NCBI RefSeq assembly: GCF_900100185.1
Contig: NZ_FNEN01000008.1
Location: forward strand, 96,735 to 160,734
Length of the DNA stretch: 64,000 nucleotides
Source: Natribacillus halophilus
Lineage (GTDB): Bacteria; Bacillota; Bacilli; Bacillales; Marinococcaceae
Direction: 5' to 3'
The translations under genes were made by a program, and so were the position numbers. The notes under the pieces were generated by a model. The model saw nothing but the letters and a program-made list of their open reading frames with translations, was not told the origin of the DNA and ran no database searches. This document shows positions 17,426 to 26,178 of this stretch, in pieces. Numbering within the stretch: position 1 is the first letter of the stretch; each line of letters opens with the position of its first letter.

Positions 17426-18478
17426 ATGAATATAATGAAACAGTTTTATAGCGATGTCATCCAATATAGAGGCACCCACTATGATTTCGGTTACTTCCAG
17501 GGTGAACGGCTTAAAAGCTCTCCCATCTTGCCTAACCGTGAAAAACAATGGGAGCCGAGGAAAAATCGTCATTTCTTGATCAATCCGGAAGCATATAAAG
17601 AGATCATGTCAACATTTGCACCAGCTATACTGAACGAGATCCACGGCCTTGCCGACGCCCTTCACATGGATATGGAAAAAGCATTCCGGCTCTTTGGCGG
17701 TTATTATTTGCAATATAATCGAAGTGGCTGTTCCATTTTCACCGATACCAACTTTATGGTTTGTAATTACGATAGTCATCCCCGGGGATATGAAGGACGT
17801 TATATATTATATGAGCCAACCGACCAAGGCCTTGCCGTCATCGGCCCGTCCATGCAAATAACCGGGCGCATTGATGGCATGAATGAAAAGGAACTCGTCA
17901 TGGGCTATAATTTCACACATAGCAAAAAATCAGGTGACGGGTTTCTGTGCAATATGATTGGCCGACTTATTTTGGAGACTTGCGCAAGCGTAGATGAGGC
18001 CATTGCCTTGTTAAAAGACATTCCGCATAGACATTCGTTCAGCTACGTTCTTTTGGATCCTTCCGACGCATCCTATGTCGTCGAAGCTTCACCCAGAGAA
18101 GTCGCGGCACGAAGATCGAATGTTTGTACGAACCACTTTCACTTGCTGGAAGAAGAAAATCGTTATCGCCAGGAAGAAACACGTCACCGCGAACAAACGA
18201 TACAGAAGCAGCAACAACATGCCATGAACCCCTATCAAGCTTTTAAAGTAATGAACGATCCAACTCACGGTGTCTTTTCCAAAAAATACGACGCAGACGC
18301 CGGGACCATTCACACGTCCATGTACTTTCCAAACGAATTAAAGGCATGGTTCGTCATTGGCCCCGATCGAAGACCCGTCGTTTTCGACTTTGCCAAATGG
18401 CTCCAGGGTGACAAAGTGATCGTCAAACGAATCAAAGGCGAACTTGAGTATCATCAGCCGTTTGTCAATATGGAGTGA
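17426..18478 (+). CDS. C45-family (acyl-CoA:6-aminopenicillanic acid acyltransferase-like) Ntn hydrolase
   Basis: A 350-residue protein of the C45 Ntn-hydrolase family. These proteins cleave themselves and use the new N-terminal cysteine as nucleophile. The likely cysteine is in RSGCSIFTDTN near residue 95, followed by the family's NYDSHP motif. The C-terminus has the RRPVVFDFAKWL segment. The start at 17426 (or 17435) lies after the TetR remnant; the longer reading from 17279 would run through that remnant. No signal peptide is visible. Substrates of bacterial members are mostly unknown; hydrolysis of an N-acyl amide is the usual guess. A dead copy of its tail lies at 10476-10599. Confidence 0.85.
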   Translation: MNIMKQFYSDVIQYRGTHYDFGYFQGERLKSSPILPNREKQWEPRKNRHFLINPEAYKEIMSTFAPAILNEIHGLADALHMDMEKAFRLFGGYYLQYNRSGCSIFTDTNFMVCNYDSHPRGYEGRYILYEPTDQGLAVIGPSMQITGRIDGMNEKELVMGYNFTHSKKSGDGFLCNMIGRLILETCASVDEAIALLKDIPHRHSFSYVLLDPSDASYVVEASPREVAARRSNVCTNHFHLLEEENRYRQEETRHREQTIQKQQQHAMNPYQAFKVMNDPTHGVFSKKYDADAGTIHTSMYFPNELKAWFVIGPDRRPVVFDFAKWLQGDKVIVKRIKGELEYHQPFVNME

Positions 18479-18533
18479 AATTTATCTTGTCTTTAAGATT
18501 ATGAGATATTATTATAAACTGTTCGCACGTCTC

Positions 18534-18684
18534 CATACGGACAAATCCAATGGATGAATAGTCAAATTGTCCGAATGGGAAGGTCATTCGGACACACCCG
18601 GGAGCGATCCGCAAAAATATGTCCGAAAGAGGCGTTCATACGGACAAACCGACTGAGTAAACGCCAAAAATTGTCCGTAAAAAG
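18534..18684. repeat. Array of three 52-bp imperfect palindromes
   Basis: CGGACA-type left arms begin at 18534, 18585 and 18637, and TGTCCG-type right arms at 18567, 18619 and 18671, giving a period of 51-52 bases in both series. Each unit is a loose palindrome of about 40-48 bases with a variable centre. The array fills most of the 266-base gap between the C45 gene and the dioxygenase gene and contains no reading frame with a ribosome site. Confidence 0.85.
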
Positions 18685-18744
18685 CGTCCATCGATGTTGG
18701 CCCGAAACCAGATAGAGATAATTCTAACAATGGAGGAATAGACC

Positions 18745-19728
18745 ATGGAACATTTGAAAGGAATGCATCACGTTACAGCCATTACGAGCAGTGCCGAGAA
18801 GATTTATGAATTTTTTACGTATGTTTTAGGTATGCGTTTGGTTAAAAAAACAGTGAATCAGGATGACATTCAGACTTATCACCTATTTTTTGCGGACGAT
18901 GAAGGAAGTCCGGGCACAGACATGACATTTTTTGATTTCCCGGGGATTCCAAAGGGTGCCCATGGTACGAACGAGATTTTCAAAACGTCCTTCCGTGTGC
19001 CGAGCGATCAAGCATTGGACTATTGGGAGAAACGTTTTGATCGTCTGGAAGTCAATCACAAAGGCATCAAAGAGCAATTCGGCAAAAAGACGCTTTCATT
19101 CGTCGACTTTGATGACCAGCAATATCAGCTGATTTCTGATGAACACAATCAAGGTGTTGCTTTTGGCACCCCGTGGCAAAAGGGGCCGATCCCTGTGGAA
19201 TATGCGATTACGGGGCTGGGACCACTCTTTGTACGCGTTGATAACGTTGAATATTTCAAGGAAATGATGGAGAAGATCCTATTATTCGAAGAAATTGATA
19301 AAGAGGATTCATATCGTCTATTTGAAGTGGGCGAAGGCGGCAACGGCGCCCAAGTCATTGTGGGGTACAACACCGTTCTTCCGCAAGCACGGCAAGGATA
19401 CGGAACGGTTCACCACGCGGCTTTCCGCGTCAATGACCGCGCGCATTTGGATGAATGGATGCAACAATTGCAGACATTCAACTTGCCGAATTCCGGATAT
19501 GTGGAACGCTATTATTTCGGATCATTATATGCGAAGGTTGCTCCGCATATATTGTTTGAATTTGCCACCGATGGCCCCGGATTCATGGGCGATGAACCGT
19601 ACGAAACGCTTGGAGAAACGTTATCGTTACCGCCATTCTACGAATCCCAACGTGAAGACATTAAAAAACAGGTCCGTCCCATTGATACAGTAAGAAGTAC
19701 GAAGGAATTTAAAAAGGAATATGAATAA
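18745..19728 (+). CDS. Ring-cleaving dioxygenase, MhqO/MhqA-like (VOC superfamily)
   Basis: A 327-residue protein with two vicinal-oxygen-chelate domains, about 5-150 and 155-315. Metal-binding candidates are the histidine in GMHHVTAI near residue 8, GTVHHAAFRV near residue 226, and the glutamate in HILFEFATDG near residue 276. In B. subtilis, MhqA/MhqO-type enzymes protect from catechol and 2-methylhydroquinone under MhqR control. TGGAGGA stands in front of the ATG. No MarR regulator is adjacent here. The family is certain; the natural substrate is inferred from the homologues. Confidence 0.88.
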   Translation: MEHLKGMHHVTAITSSAEKIYEFFTYVLGMRLVKKTVNQDDIQTYHLFFADDEGSPGTDMTFFDFPGIPKGAHGTNEIFKTSFRVPSDQALDYWEKRFDRLEVNHKGIKEQFGKKTLSFVDFDDQQYQLISDEHNQGVAFGTPWQKGPIPVEYAITGLGPLFVRVDNVEYFKEMMEKILLFEEIDKEDSYRLFEVGEGGNGAQVIVGYNTVLPQARQGYGTVHHAAFRVNDRAHLDEWMQQLQTFNLPNSGYVERYYFGSLYAKVAPHILFEFATDGPGFMGDEPYETLGETLSLPPFYESQREDIKKQVRPIDTVRSTKEFKKEYE

Positions 19729-19791
19729 TAAACTCTTACAATAAAAAGGTTATAAGACTGCCTACTTCTCTGGTTGGCCAAATCTTTTCAT

Positions 19792-20709
19792 TTACCTGTT
19801 AATCGAACCCGCCATCCGGACGTATGTATGTCTTTTCCCGCGAATCGCTATTGAATAATCCATAATATTTTCCGGTACAGCCATGCCATGCTCCCCGGCG
19901 TCGCCGATATGATGAATATCAGCACCGGCCATTTTATTTTGCAGAGCGATTTGTTGAATCGTTTCCCTCGTCGCTCCCTCCTGGCTTGTGCCGATAGCTG
20001 TTAACGCCAGTGCGCCTTGTTCGTGGGCAGCTTGCACGAACGCCTCTGTCTTGGCAAGTGTCGTCCCCGGCACACTGCCGACAGCCGGAAGCAGGATAAC
20101 GTCAGCACCCGCTTGCGCGAATTCTGCTGCCGCATTCTTACTTACGACCCCATCGCCTGACTCATTTCTCACACCGGCACCATGCATCTTGCCGGCAATG
20201 ATCATGATGCCATCCCGGAAAATATCTTTTGCCTCTCTGATTGATTTTAAAATAGCTGTGTTTGTCACACCTGTTTTCGGATTGCCGGTCAAGCAGACAA
20301 AATCCACACCGAGTTCTTTCACCTTTTCCAATGATTCTCTGACTGCCGTTCGCCCTTTTGGCAAGGCGTTAAGCGTCTCCAAATGATCGGCGGCGGGATC
20401 AATCGGTTCCAAATTAATTCCGACCGGCCTGCCAACCGCTTTTTTCAACTCCGTGATCACATGCTGCGGGTTGTCCACCGAAAGCCCTTGAATGTTCGGT
20501 TGATCAACGTCAAATACGTTCAGTAAAATCATATCCGCACCGAAAGCTGCCGCATATTCCGCATTCGTCAAGCCGGGATATAATGGCGTTGTAGCACCAA
20601 TCACCTCAGATAACATCACCCTGCCTTCTGAAGCTTCTATCGCTTGTCTTAACTGCGCGCCATTCATCTCAGCAAAATCTGAAGCCGTGCAATCCAGTAA
20701 TCGTTTCAT
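19792..20709 (-). CDS. Predicted TIM-barrel protein of unknown function
   Basis: A 305-residue soluble protein with the alternating pattern of an (alpha/beta)8 barrel: repeated strand segments ADMILLNVFDVD, GRPVGINLEP, VDFVCLTGNP, MIIAGKMHGAG, ADVILLPAVGSVPG and ALTAIGTSQEGA. The glycine-rich segments near 205-215 and 240-250 look like a phosphate-binding site. Similar proteins in Firmicutes are uncharacterised and sometimes labelled as phosphonomutase or haloacid dehalogenase relatives, for which I see no specific support. AAAGGATG precedes the ATG. It stands alone, convergent with the dioxygenase. Confidence 0.7.
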   Translation of the reverse strand: MKRLLDCTASDFAEMNGAQLRQAIEASEGRVMLSEVIGATTPLYPGLTNAEYAAAFGADMILLNVFDVDQPNIQGLSVDNPQHVITELKKAVGRPVGINLEPIDPAADHLETLNALPKGRTAVRESLEKVKELGVDFVCLTGNPKTGVTNTAILKSIREAKDIFRDGIMIIAGKMHGAGVRNESGDGVVSKNAAAEFAQAGADVILLPAVGSVPGTTLAKTEAFVQAAHEQGALALTAIGTSQEGATRETIQQIALQNKMAGADIHHIGDAGEHGMAVPENIMDYSIAIRGKRHTYVRMAGSINR

Positions 20710-20779
20710 ATTCCCCAGACATCCTTTCTATTGCCCTTCCTGTTTATGTTATTATAATATAGATACTGAGGTGTTCATA

Positions 20780-21643
20780 ATGTATGCGCATATCAATGGA
20801 ATTAAATTATATTTCGATGTGGATGGCGCAGAATACGAAGTTTCTGGCCGGGAACTCAGGCACAAACCCGCTTGCTTTGCCATCCACGGGGGTCCCGGCG
20901 GAAATCATGTTGCTTTCAAGCCTTACCTCGATGAATTAAAACAGACCATGCAACTCATATATATCGATCAGCGTGGCTCCGGTTTCTCGGAGGAAGCAGA
21001 TCCAGATACATATACAATGGAACAAAATGTCGAAGACATTGAAAGTCTCCGGCAATACCTTGGTTTGGAAAAAATATGGATATTGGGGCATTCTTATGGT
21101 GGAATGGTGGCACAAAGCTATGCGGCTCAATATGAGCAGAATCTCTATGGATTGTTGATTGTAACTTCAGCAGCCACCGGCAAATTTCTGGCGCTAGCCA
21201 AAAAATTTGTTGAAACGCACGGCACAACAGAGCAAATCGCTATTTCTGAAAAACTCTGGGCCGGAGATTTTCAGAGCGATGAGGAAGTGGCTGAGTTTTA
21301 CAGGCTAATGGGACCCTTCTACTCGGTGAAAGTTCAAAAAGAAGGCACGGAACCAAGACCGGATACGAAAAGGTCTTATTAAGCCTTAAACAAAGGCTTC
21401 AACGGTTTTATGCGCGAGATGGATCTGATCCCGGGTAACAAGCAAGTCACCGTTCCCGTCCTTGTCATTGCGGGAAAATACGATTGGATCACGCCCCCAA
21501 AAGCCAATGAAGAAACGGCTGAATCTTTTCCAAATGCATCGTACCTTCTCTTTGAACACAGCAGTCATAGAGTTATGAAAGATGAACATGAACGTTTTAT
21601 TCGCGAGATTAACGATTTTGTTTCCCAACATCATCACTATTAA
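20780..21643 (+). pseudogene. Proline iminopeptidase-like alpha/beta hydrolase with internal stop codon
   Basis: A 287-codon alpha/beta hydrolase interrupted by one in-frame TAA at 21380-21382. Before it are the oxyanion motif HGGPGGNH, the DQRGSG motif, and the nucleophile in GHSYGGM (about residue 112). After it, in the same frame, the sequence goes on with ALNKGFNGFM, GKYDWITPP (acid) and SSHRV (histidine). Intact relatives usually have a glutamate codon at the stop, so GAA to TAA is likely. Family members remove N-terminal proline or hydrolyse similar amides. The split separates nucleophile from Asp/His, so the product should be inactive unless the stop is read through. Confidence 0.85.
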
Positions 21644-21693
21644 AACATAAAGTGCGGCCAACAGAGCACGCCTCCGTGACATCTCGTTATACA

Positions 21694-21978
21694 TCACATC
21701 ATGCGCTTCATGACATCCATCAATTCCTCAATGCTTTCTTCCTTGTTGCCTTTTTCGATCGCATTAGCGACACAGTGATGGGTGTGATCTTCCATTAGCA
21801 CAACACTCACCTTTTTCATTGCCGATTGAATGGCTGTGATTTGGTGAAGGATATCCACGCAATACTTATCATCATCAATCATTTTTTGTACGCCACGCAC
21901 TTGACCTTCGATGCGCTTCAAACGATTGAGTAATTCTTGTTTGTTCGGCTGAACCGTTCCTTTTTCCTGTGTTTGCAT
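21694..21978 (-). CDS. csoR: CsoR-family copper-sensing repressor
   Basis: A 94-residue all-helical repressor. The Cu(I) ligands C-H-C of CsoR are present: cysteine in KYCVDIL (about 43), histidine and cysteine in HTHHCVANA (about 68 and 72). The N-terminal helix LLNRLKRIEGQVRGVQKM is the usual DNA-contacting region. On binding Cu(I) it should release copper genes. It is the last gene of the copA operon; three matching 17-bp operators lie at 25875, 25967 and 26130. Confidence 0.93.
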   Translation of the reverse strand: MQTQEKGTVQPNKQELLNRLKRIEGQVRGVQKMIDDDKYCVDILHQITAIQSAMKKVSVVLMEDHTHHCVANAIEKGNKEESIEELMDVMKRMM

Positions 21979-22040
21979 AAATATTTTCTCCTTTCAATTA
22001 GTGAATAGAGGTTGTGCATACATGCACAACCCCACTCCTG

Positions 22041-22247
22041 TTAACCTACGTCATATCCTTGATCTTCAATCTCTTCCGTAATGGTGTCTAAATCTACAGT
22101 GGCCGAATCAAAAGAAACGTCTACTTGCCCTTCATTTAGATGAACTTTCACACGGTCGACGCCATTGAGGTTGCCGACATTGCCTTCAATGGAACTCACG
22201 CAATGGCTACAAGACATTCCTTTAACATTTAACGTTGTTTCCTGCAT
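22041..22247 (-). CDS. copZ: Copper chaperone CopZ
   Basis: A 68-residue heavy-metal-associated domain with KGMSCSHCVSSIEG (CxxC at about residues 12-15), which carries Cu(I) to the CopA ATPase. The start at 22247 follows AAAGGAGCAAGTATC; a longer start at 22271 precedes that site. It lies between the glutaredoxin-like gene and csoR in the copper operon. Confidence 0.93.
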   Translation of the reverse strand: MQETTLNVKGMSCSHCVSSIEGNVGNLNGVDRVKVHLNEGQVDVSFDSATVDLDTITEEIEDQGYDVG

Positions 22248-22335
22248 GATACTTGCTCCTTTCTTGATCATGATTTGTATTTGAAAGAGTGCTGTTACAG
22301 ATGACCACCTACATAACGATCCCTCCTTTTAAAAA

Positions 22336-22608
22336 TCACATCTTTTGAATCAGTGTTTTGATTGCAGACGCATTGCGCTCAAACCCTGTAAAGACGAGTG
22401 GTTTTTTCATTTTTCCCAGCAGTGATTTTTGGCTGAAAACAAAACCCGGCACAATTTTCGATCCGGTCTGTTTTTTTAAAGCTTCTTCTTTCTCGGGTGC
22501 CTTGCTTACGTCATATTCCGTGTAAGCCACATTTTGTTCGTTCAAATATGCTTTACTTTCCTTGCAATCCGAGCAAAGGGGATGGGTATACAGTTCGAGT
22601 TCATACAT
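22336..22608 (-). CDS. Glutaredoxin-like protein
   Basis: A 90-residue thioredoxin-fold protein. The N-terminus LELYTHPLCSDCKESKAYL has the CxxC redox pair (about residues 12-15) at the end of strand 1, and KIVPGFVF in the middle supplies the cis-proline loop. Its start overlaps the end of the upstream gene by eight bases. In the copper operon it may reduce or move Cu(I)-thiol species, but this is inference. Confidence 0.8.
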   Translation of the reverse strand: MYELELYTHPLCSDCKESKAYLNEQNVAYTEYDVSKAPEKEEALKKQTGSKIVPGFVFSQKSLLGKMKKPLVFTGFERNASAIKTLIQKM

Positions 22609-23404
22609 GGTGGTCCCCCTCTCCTTCGTCTACCTGAAAGGTAAATGGAAAGGCGATAACACCGGTATCTTCATATTTAAATTCTGCCCATGCTTTATAC
22701 AGCCCCGGCTGATCAATATGAGTTTCGAAAGTGGTGGCATGATCCGAAGTCGGGTGAACATGAATAAATGTCTCCGCGTTTTCATCAAGAATAACGACAT
22801 GGCCAAGCGCACCCAAATAGGGCTCCGGCTCTTCACCATGCAAATCAAAATCAAGGTTCGCTGTATCGCTCGTGCTCAATCCTTCGGTCTCGAGGGTGAC
22901 TGTCTTTCCATTGATCTCTTGTGTCAGATCTTCACTCGCCGAGAGAGAAGCCGAGGGACTGACCTGCTCTCCCTCGCCTACCTGAAGGTCATTAGGCTGA
23001 ACAACATAGTTCCGATCTTTCGGGGCCATATCGACAAAGGCTTGGTAATGGCCGTTCTCAAGGTCTGTCGGCGCAGTATAGATGCCGTCCTCCGCGCGTT
23101 CCGGATGGAGGTGGATATAGTCTTCCAGATCATTGGAGACGATGATCAAATGCATCTCTTCTTCGTGGGTTTCTTCCAGCTCCGGTACAGTTCCGTGTAT
23201 ATCTTCCAGCTGAACACGTACCTCATCATCGTTATAGGTAACGTCGGTATGAACGTCAGATGCTTCGTCTGTTTCTTCAGCATTAGCATGGTCTGTATGC
23301 ATATCAGTGCTCTCTAACGGGTTCTCACCCGTGATGGCCGTGTAACCGCCAATAACCACCGCTACATACAACACCCCCACGAGCGCCCAATATTTGATTT
23401 TCAT
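22601..23404 (-). CDS. Membrane-anchored protein with two HxHP motifs, probable copper handling
   Basis: A 267-residue protein with one N-terminal membrane helix (YWALVGVLYVAVVIGGYTA) and an acidic outside domain. It has two similar halves: the first with MHLIIVSND...YIHLHPE (about residues 85-103), the second with GHVVILDENAETFIHVHP (about 208-226). This repeated beta-rich pattern ending in H-x-H-P resembles FixH/YtkA-like proteins found with copper genes. Start and end fit the operon (copA 15 bases upstream, glutaredoxin overlapping). Metal binding by the four histidines is plausible but unproved. Confidence 0.65.
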   Translation of the reverse strand: MKIKYWALVGVLYVAVVIGGYTAITGENPLESTDMHTDHANAEETDEASDVHTDVTYNDDEVRVQLEDIHGTVPELEETHEEEMHLIIVSNDLEDYIHLHPERAEDGIYTAPTDLENGHYQAFVDMAPKDRNYVVQPNDLQVGEGEQVSPSASLSASEDLTQEINGKTVTLETEGLSTSDTANLDFDLHGEEPEPYLGALGHVVILDENAETFIHVHPTSDHATTFETHIDQPGLYKAWAEFKYEDTGVIAFPFTFQVDEGEGDHHV

Positions 23405-23419
23405 GGTCTTTCCTCCTTG

Positions 23420-25840
23420 TTATCGGCTTAACTTCAACCGTTGCAAACGCAAGGCATTCAAGACGACGGATACCGAACTGAAGGCCATCGCCGCCCCGGC
23501 TACCCATGGGGCAAGCAGACCGGCTGCAGCCACCGGGATGGAAGCCGTATTGTAAAAGAAGGCAAAGAACAGATTCTGCCTAATGTTACGGAACGTTTTC
23601 GTACTGAGCTGAACGCTGTCAGCCACGCTGTGCAAATCACCGCGCATAAGTGTAATATCGGCGGCTTCAATCGCCACATCCGTCCCTGTTCCGATCGCCA
23701 TTCCAATATCGGCAACCGCGAGTGCCGGTGCATCGTTAATACCGTCGCCAACCATCGCGACTTTTTTGTCCTGGTTCTGGATTTTTTTGATTTCTTCGGC
23801 TTTTTGTTCCGGGACGACTTCCGCAATCACACGGTCAATCCCGACTTGCTTGCCGATCGCTTCTGCTGTTTGCTGGTTGTCTCCTGTTAGCATCGCCACT
23901 TCCAACCCAAGGTCATGCATCCGCTCGATCGCGTTTTTGGATGTTTCTTTCACCGTATCGGCAACGGCAATCATGCCGGCATACGTGCCGCCTATGGCAA
24001 TGAGCATCGCTGTCTTCCCTTCTTTCTCAAGAGCGGACATCTCTTCATCGGCAGATCCAATCGTAACAGATGATTTCTGCATGAGTTTTCGTGTGCCGAC
24101 GAGAACTTCTTCTCCACCGACAACGGCACGAACACCAAACCCTGGCAGTGCTTCGAAATCTTCAGCCTCTCTCAAAGCAATCCCTTTTTCTTCAATGCCT
24201 TTGACCATCGCTTCTGCGAGGGGGTGTTCCGAGTTTTTCTCCACGGCACCGACAATCGCAAGCACCGTTTCTTCACTGAAATCGGGAGCCACTTCAACAT
24301 CTGTCAATGCAGGTTCGCCCTTTGTCACCGTGCCCGTCTTGTCAAGCACGATCGTTTGGACGCCACGGGTGCTTTCCAGGTGTTCACCACCCTTAAAGAG
24401 TACACCATTCTCAGCAGAACGACCCGTACCCGCCATAATAGAAGTTGGTGTCGCTAATCCAAGCGCACAGGGGCAAGCGATGACAAGGATCGTAATGAGG
24501 GGCACTAACGCTGAACGTAATTCTCCGGGGTCGATCATGAAATACCAGACAATAAACGTCGCAATGGCAACCAACACAACGACGGGAACAAAAATCCCTG
24601 ACACTTTATCAACCGTCCGTTGAACATTCGCCTTGCTTCCTTGCGCTTCTTCTACCACTTTCACAATTTGCGAAAGCGCCATATCTTTCCCGACTTTCGT
24701 CGCTTCGATTTTAAGAAGGCCATTTTTATTGATCGTTGACCCGATGACCTCGTCTCCTTGTTTCTTGTCAATCGGAATACTTTCACCTGTGATCATCGAT
24801 TCGTCCATGGCTGATTGCCCTTCATGAATCATTCCGTCCACCGGCACTTTCTCTCCTGGGCGCACCATAACCGTGTCTCCCACAAGCACTTCTTCAATCG
24901 CGACTTCCATTTCCTCGCCATTTCGAATGATGCGTGCCGTTTTCGCTTGCAGACCGAGCAACTTTTCTATCGCTTTGCTCGTGCGACCTTTGGCACGTAC
25001 TTCAAACAATTTCCCGAGGAGCACGAGTGTAATAATCACGGCTGCCGTTTCAAAGTAAAGCTCCGGCATCCCTTGTTGCCCAGTGACATACCATTCCCAA
25101 CCCAGGAAGATGCTGTAGAAAAAGGCCGCCGTCGTTCCAAGCGCAATCAATACGTCCATGTTGGCACTTTTGTTTTTCAAGGCTTTGTAGGAGCCACTAT
25201 AAAACTGGGCGCCAACGAAAAACTGTACAGGGGCTGCCAGAGCCAGCTGCACCCATGGGTTCATAAACATATCCGGCATATACAGGAAGGATGTAAACTC
25301 AAAGTGAGCCACCATCGTCCACAACAATGGCAACGTTAAAATTGCCGCAAAAACAAATTTGCCGGTTTGCTTGCGTATTTCTTCGTCTTTTCTACTCACC
25401 GTTTCTTCCCGTGACTGTTGCGGTTTTAAGGTATATCCCAATTTGCGGATCCCTTCCATCATATCTCCGACGGTGACTTGGCCTTCATCATATTCGACGG
25501 AAACATTCTCCATGGCAAAGTTAACCGTTGCCGAAGAGACCCCATCCATTTTCGATAGCTTTTTTTCAATTTTTGTCGCACAAGCCGCACAGGTCATGCC
25601 CGAGATGTCAAAGGTTTGTTGTTCATGAATCACGTTGTAGCCAAGTTTATCAATTTTCGCTTCAAAATCCTGGACATCCGTTTGCTCGGGATCATAAATG
25701 ACATTGGTTTTTTCCATCGCAAAGTTCACATTTGCTTCACTAACGCCATCTATTTTTGCCAGCCCTTTCTCAATTTTCGACGCACACGCTGCACACGTCA
25801 TGCCGGAAATTTGCAAGGAGGCTTCTTTCTGCGTTCCCAT
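23420..25840 (-). CDS. copA: Copper-exporting P1B-type ATPase CopA
   Basis: An 806-residue Cu(I) exporting ATPase. Two N-terminal metal-binding domains carry GMTCAAC near residues 13 and 85. Eight membrane helices follow, with the transport motif ACPCALGLATP near residue 457, TGES in the actuator domain, the phosphorylated aspartate in DKTGTVTKG near 500, and GDGINDAPAL before the last helices. The ATG at 25840 follows GGGAGGG. It leads the operon copA - HxHP protein - glutaredoxin - copZ - csoR, and two CsoR-like operators lie within 150 bases upstream. Confidence 0.96.
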   Translation of the reverse strand: MGTQKEASLQISGMTCAACASKIEKGLAKIDGVSEANVNFAMEKTNVIYDPEQTDVQDFEAKIDKLGYNVIHEQQTFDISGMTCAACATKIEKKLSKMDGVSSATVNFAMENVSVEYDEGQVTVGDMMEGIRKLGYTLKPQQSREETVSRKDEEIRKQTGKFVFAAILTLPLLWTMVAHFEFTSFLYMPDMFMNPWVQLALAAPVQFFVGAQFYSGSYKALKNKSANMDVLIALGTTAAFFYSIFLGWEWYVTGQQGMPELYFETAAVIITLVLLGKLFEVRAKGRTSKAIEKLLGLQAKTARIIRNGEEMEVAIEEVLVGDTVMVRPGEKVPVDGMIHEGQSAMDESMITGESIPIDKKQGDEVIGSTINKNGLLKIEATKVGKDMALSQIVKVVEEAQGSKANVQRTVDKVSGIFVPVVVLVAIATFIVWYFMIDPGELRSALVPLITILVIACPCALGLATPTSIMAGTGRSAENGVLFKGGEHLESTRGVQTIVLDKTGTVTKGEPALTDVEVAPDFSEETVLAIVGAVEKNSEHPLAEAMVKGIEEKGIALREAEDFEALPGFGVRAVVGGEEVLVGTRKLMQKSSVTIGSADEEMSALEKEGKTAMLIAIGGTYAGMIAVADTVKETSKNAIERMHDLGLEVAMLTGDNQQTAEAIGKQVGIDRVIAEVVPEQKAEEIKKIQNQDKKVAMVGDGINDAPALAVADIGMAIGTGTDVAIEAADITLMRGDLHSVADSVQLSTKTFRNIRQNLFFAFFYNTASIPVAAAGLLAPWVAGAAMAFSSVSVVLNALRLQRLKLSR

Positions 25841-25874
25841 TGTTTTCTCCCTCCCGTTCATCATTTATGTTACG

Positions 25875-25891
25875 ATACCTTTGTAGGGTAT
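25875..25891. promoter_or_regulatory. CsoR-like operator 1 (copA leader)
   Basis: A 17-base dyad, ATACCTTTGTAGGGTAT, 35 bases before the copA start. The ATACC...GGTAT arms and total length equal those of two other sites nearby and of known CsoR operators. Confidence 0.7.
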
Positions 25892-25966
25892 TTCAAGAGC
25901 AAAATCTTTACTTGTTACATTCACTCCCTCCAAAATCCTGATCATGGTGTCTGTAAATAATATACC

Positions 25967-25983
25967 ATACCCCCATAAGGTAT
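25967..25983. promoter_or_regulatory. CsoR-like operator 2 (copA upstream)
   Basis: ATACCCCCATAAGGTAT, a 17-base dyad with ATACC and GGTAT arms, 127 bases upstream of copA and probably within its promoter. Confidence 0.75.
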
Positions 25984-26129
25984 GTAAAGGCTTAAATTGT
26001 TTTCCGAACATAAATATTCACCCTTTGAATGATCCCATGCGTCGCCATGATAGTTTCCAAGCGCAGGTTATAAAAGTTTGACCCATGGTGAAATCTATAC
26101 AGACAGGATGAAATAAGCATGTTTTACAT

Positions 26130-26146
26130 ATACCCTACACGGGTAA
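26130..26146. promoter_or_regulatory. CsoR-like operator 3 (copB-type gene)
   Basis: ATACCCTACACGGGTAA, the same 17-base architecture with one arm base changed, 33 bases before the start of the second copper ATPase on the plus strand. It places both ATPases under the same repressor. Confidence 0.75.
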
Positions 26147-26178
26147 TGGTATTGTGTGCTTGTAAGGAGGGAGATACA

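Noticed and set aside
18534..18684. CRISPR array
   Set aside because: Three units only, the repeats are degenerate palindromic arms and not conserved blocks, and no cas gene is in the window.
23441..25340. Several long frames opposite copA (up to 285 residues)
   Set aside because: They are antisense shadows of a high-GC-third-position gene with all copA motifs on the other strand.
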